Part shown: positions 6,377 through 8,117 of the stretch, in pieces
Layout: every line of letters starts with the position of its first letter
How positions within the stretch are numbered: the first letter of the stretch is position 1
From: Oscillospiraceae bacterium
GTDB lineage: Bacteria > Bacillota > Clostridia > Oscillospirales > Ruminococcaceae
Assembly: GCA_028694405.1 (NCBI GenBank)
Contig: JAQUTM010000100.1
Span: 1-8,117 of the forward strand
Reading direction: 5' to 3'
DNA length: 8,117 nt
The notes under the pieces: generated by a model
What the model was told of the DNA's origin: nothing
Database searches by the model: none
What the model saw: only the letters and a program-made list of their open reading frames with translations
Translations under genes and position numbers: made by a program

Positions 6377-6401
6377 TTGACAAGCCTTTAAATTTGACAA
6401 G
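6377..6401 (+). repeat. Twin TTGACAAG motifs at the pflB promoter
   Basis: TTGACAAG occurs at 6377-6384 and again at 6394-6401, exactly 17 bases apart. The second copy contains the -35 hexamer of the pflB promoter. The first has no matching -10 at the right distance, so it is more likely a regulator site or a duplication than a second promoter. Confidence 0.6.
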
Positions 6402-6423
6402 TGGAAACCTACCCTTGTATGAT
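6394..6423 (+). promoter_or_regulatory. pflB promoter
   Basis: A perfect -35 TTGACA (6394-6399) is followed after 18 bases by TATGAT (6418-6423). Transcription would start near 6430, giving a leader of about 40 bases before the pflB ATG. Confidence 0.75.
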
Positions 6424-6431
6424 AACAGGGG
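6412..6431. promoter_or_regulatory. Candidate operator overlapping the pflB -10
   Basis: CCCTTGT (6412-6418) and ACAGGGG (6425-6431) are inverted copies with one mismatch around ATGATA. The pair covers the -10 element and the expected transcription start, a usual place for a repressor site. It does not match the Rex or CRP/FNR consensus as I know them, so the regulator is unknown. Confidence 0.35.
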
Positions 6432-6471
6432 ATTAAAACCCATGTAGTTTAAAGGAAAAAGGAGAGTTATT

Positions 6472-8117
6472 ATGTTTAAAACAGGCGACTGGAACCACGA
6501 GATAAACGTGCGTGATTTTATTATAAAAAACTTTACACCTTATTATGGTGGAGAAGACTTTTTGGAACCACCTACCGAGGCGACCAAAACATTATGGGAC
6601 AAGCTTTGCGATAAGATGAAAATTGAGCTGGAGCGTAAAGGCGTTTATGATATAGACGAAAAAACGATTTCCACCATTGATTCTCATGGCCCCGGCTACA
6701 TTGATAAAAATCTTGAAAAAATTGTGGGTGTACAAACAGATGAACCCTTAAAGCGTGCTATTATGCCTTTTGGCGGCATTCGTCTTATTTACACCGAGCT
6801 GGACGCCTACGGCAAAGAGATGGACGCCAACGTTGCAAACGTATTTAAATACCGCAAAACCCATAATGACGGTGTGTTTGATGCCTATACAGATGAGATG
6901 AAAATGGCACGCCACACAGGCATTATTACAGGCTTACCTGACGCTTACGGTCGTGGACGCATTATAGGTGACTATCGCCGCGTTGCCCTATATGGCGTTG
7001 ACCGCTTGATAGAGGACAAAAAAGCCGCCAAAAAAAATATGATTCAAGACGTAATGGACAGCCCTACCATACGCGCCCGTGAAGAGATAAGCGAGCAAAT
7101 TCGCGCTTTGGCAGAACTAAAAGAGATGGCAGCAAAATACGGCTGTGATATTTCTCAACCTGCACAAGATGTGAAAGAGGCTATTCAGTGGACCTATTTT
7201 GGATATTTGGCAGCCGTAAAAGAGCAAAACGGTGCTGCTATGAGCATTGGCCGTATTAGCACATTTTTAGATTGCTATGCCGAGCGTGACTTGGACAACG
7301 GCAAATATACCGAGCAGGAAATTCAAGAGTTTGTAGACCACTTTATTATGAAGCTGCGCATTGTACGCTTTTTGCGCACACCTGCTTACGATGAACTGTT
7401 TAGCGGAGACCCCACATGGGTAACCGAGAGCATTGGCGGTATGTGTATGGACGGACGCCCCATGGTTACAAAAATGAGCTACCGCTTTTTGCACACCTTG
7501 GTTAACCTTGGCCCCGCACCGGAACCCAACCTGACCATTTTGTGGAGCCAGCGCTTGCCTGTTAAATTTAAAGAGTTTTGCGCTGCTATTTCGGTACAAA
7601 CCAGCAGTATTCAGTACGAAAACGATGACTTGATGCGTGAGAAATTTGGCGATGATTACGGCATTGCCTGTTGTGTTTCCGCTATGCGTATCGGCAAGCA
7701 AATGCAGTTTTTCGGTGCCCGTGTAAACTTGGCAAAAGCTTTGCTCTATGCCATTAACGGCGGCAAAGACGAGCGCTATGGCACACAGGTTGCGCCGGCT
7801 TTTGCACCCATTACAAGCGAATATCTGGATTACGATGAAGTTATGCAGCGTTATGAGGACATTACCGATTGGCTGAGTGAGCTGTATATCAGTACCTTAA
7901 ATATCATTCATTATATGCATGACAAATACTGCTACGAGCGTATTGAAATGGCTTTACACGATGAGCATGTTTTGCGCACAATGGCAGGCGGTATTGCGGG
8001 TCTTTCGGTTGTTGCAGATAGCTTTGCCGCTATCAAATATGCAAAAGTAAAAGCTTTGCGTAACGAAGAAGGCTTGGCCGTAGATTTTGAAATAGAGGGT
8101 GAATACCCTAAATACGG
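6472..8117 (+). CDS. pflB: Formate C-acetyltransferase (pyruvate formate-lyase), 3' partial
   Basis: This glycyl-radical enzyme converts pyruvate and CoA to acetyl-CoA and formate during anaerobic fermentation in the cytoplasm. The first 548 codons are visible without a stop; E. coli PflB has 760 residues, so about the last quarter, including the radical-bearing glycine near the C terminus, lies beyond the right edge. The frame matches PflB closely from the start: GDWNHEINVRDFI, then SHGPGYID, PLKRAIMPFGGI and GLPDAYGRGRIIGDYRR. The catalytic pair Cys400-Cys401 in IACCVSAM corresponds to E. coli Cys418-Cys419. Arg163 and Arg417 align by eye with the substrate-binding Arg176 and Arg435. AGGAG at 6460-6464, seven bases upstream, supports ATG 6472. 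It has its own promoter and a terminator upstream, so it starts a new transcript. The closeness to E. coli PflB and the double cysteine argue against glycerol or choline lyase paralogues. The activase gene pflA would be expected just downstream. Confidence 0.97.
   Translation, partial: MFKTGDWNHEINVRDFIIKNFTPYYGGEDFLEPPTEATKTLWDKLCDKMKIELERKGVYDIDEKTISTIDSHGPGYIDKNLEKIVGVQTDEPLKRAIMPFGGIRLIYTELDAYGKEMDANVANVFKYRKTHNDGVFDAYTDEMKMARHTGIITGLPDAYGRGRIIGDYRRVALYGVDRLIEDKKAAKKNMIQDVMDSPTIRAREEISEQIRALAELKEMAAKYGCDISQPAQDVKEAIQWTYFGYLAAVKEQNGAAMSIGRISTFLDCYAERDLDNGKYTEQEIQEFVDHFIMKLRIVRFLRTPAYDELFSGDPTWVTESIGGMCMDGRPMVTKMSYRFLHTLVNLGPAPEPNLTILWSQRLPVKFKEFCAAISVQTSSIQYENDDLMREKFGDDYGIACCVSAMRIGKQMQFFGARVNLAKALLYAINGGKDERYGTQVAPAFAPITSEYLDYDEVMQRYEDITDWLSELYISTLNIIHYMHDKYCYERIEMALHDEHVLRTMAGGIAGLSVVADSFAAIKYAKVKALRNEEGLAVDFEIEGEYPKY

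Noticed and set aside
6412..6431. Rex (redox regulator) site at the pflB promoter
   Set aside because: TTGT and AACA are present but only five bases apart; a Rex site has an 18-base TTGTTAA-type palindrome with wider spacing.
7267..7701. Minus-strand 144-codon open frame opposite pflB
   Set aside because: It lies entirely antisense to strongly conserved PflB coding sequence and shows no family motif. It is a codon-bias shadow.
1..8117. Mobile element, CRISPR array, tRNA or defence system
   Set aside because: No transposase or integrase motifs, no spaced identical repeats of CRISPR type, no tRNA-like fold and no defence-family proteins were seen on either strand. The coding content is core metabolism and housekeeping.

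Overview
The window looks like ordinary chromosomal DNA from an anaerobic, low-to-moderate-GC member of the Clostridia (Bacillota). This rests on the gene set: a class III (Firmicutes-type) fructose-1,6-bisphosphatase, an RlmL/YpsC-like rRNA methyltransferase, a PflX-family radical SAM protein and pyruvate formate-lyase. Strong AGGAG-type ribosome binding sites, extended -10 promoters and intrinsic terminators with short U tracts fit the same group. The genus cannot be fixed by eye.

Layout from left to right: (1) the 3' part of a THUMP/SAM-dependent 23S rRNA guanine-N2 methyltransferase gene (+), closed by a strong intrinsic terminator; (2) a 170-base gap holding a large imperfect inverted repeat, then uppP (+), undecaprenyl-diphosphate phosphatase; (3) a bidirectional terminator shared by uppP and a convergent radical SAM gene of the PflX/COG1313 family (-); (4) a divergent control region of about 210 bases carrying a minus-strand promoter for the radical SAM gene and two look-alike extended -10 promoters reading toward fbp; (5) fbp (+), then after 92 bases a protein-tyrosine/lipid phosphatase gene (+), which ends in a hairpin enclosing its stop codon and is followed by a terminator; (6) about 400 bases of AT-rich non-coding DNA ending in a sigma-A-type promoter; (7) pflB (+), pyruvate formate-lyase, open at the right edge.

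The genes are mostly separate transcription units with unrelated core roles: ribosome modification, recycling of the cell-wall lipid carrier, gluconeogenesis and mixed-acid fermentation. fbp and the phosphatase may be co-transcribed, because no terminator is visible between them. fbp and pflB are both central carbon genes, and the PflX-like protein belongs to a superfamily that includes glycyl-radical enzyme activases, but nothing in the sequence ties them into one system.

I found no mobile element, CRISPR array, tRNA, rRNA or recognisable riboswitch, and no convincing evidence of a previously undescribed system. The items worth a second look are regulatory: the paired motifs at the pflB promoter, the duplicated promoters of fbp and the structured region before uppP.
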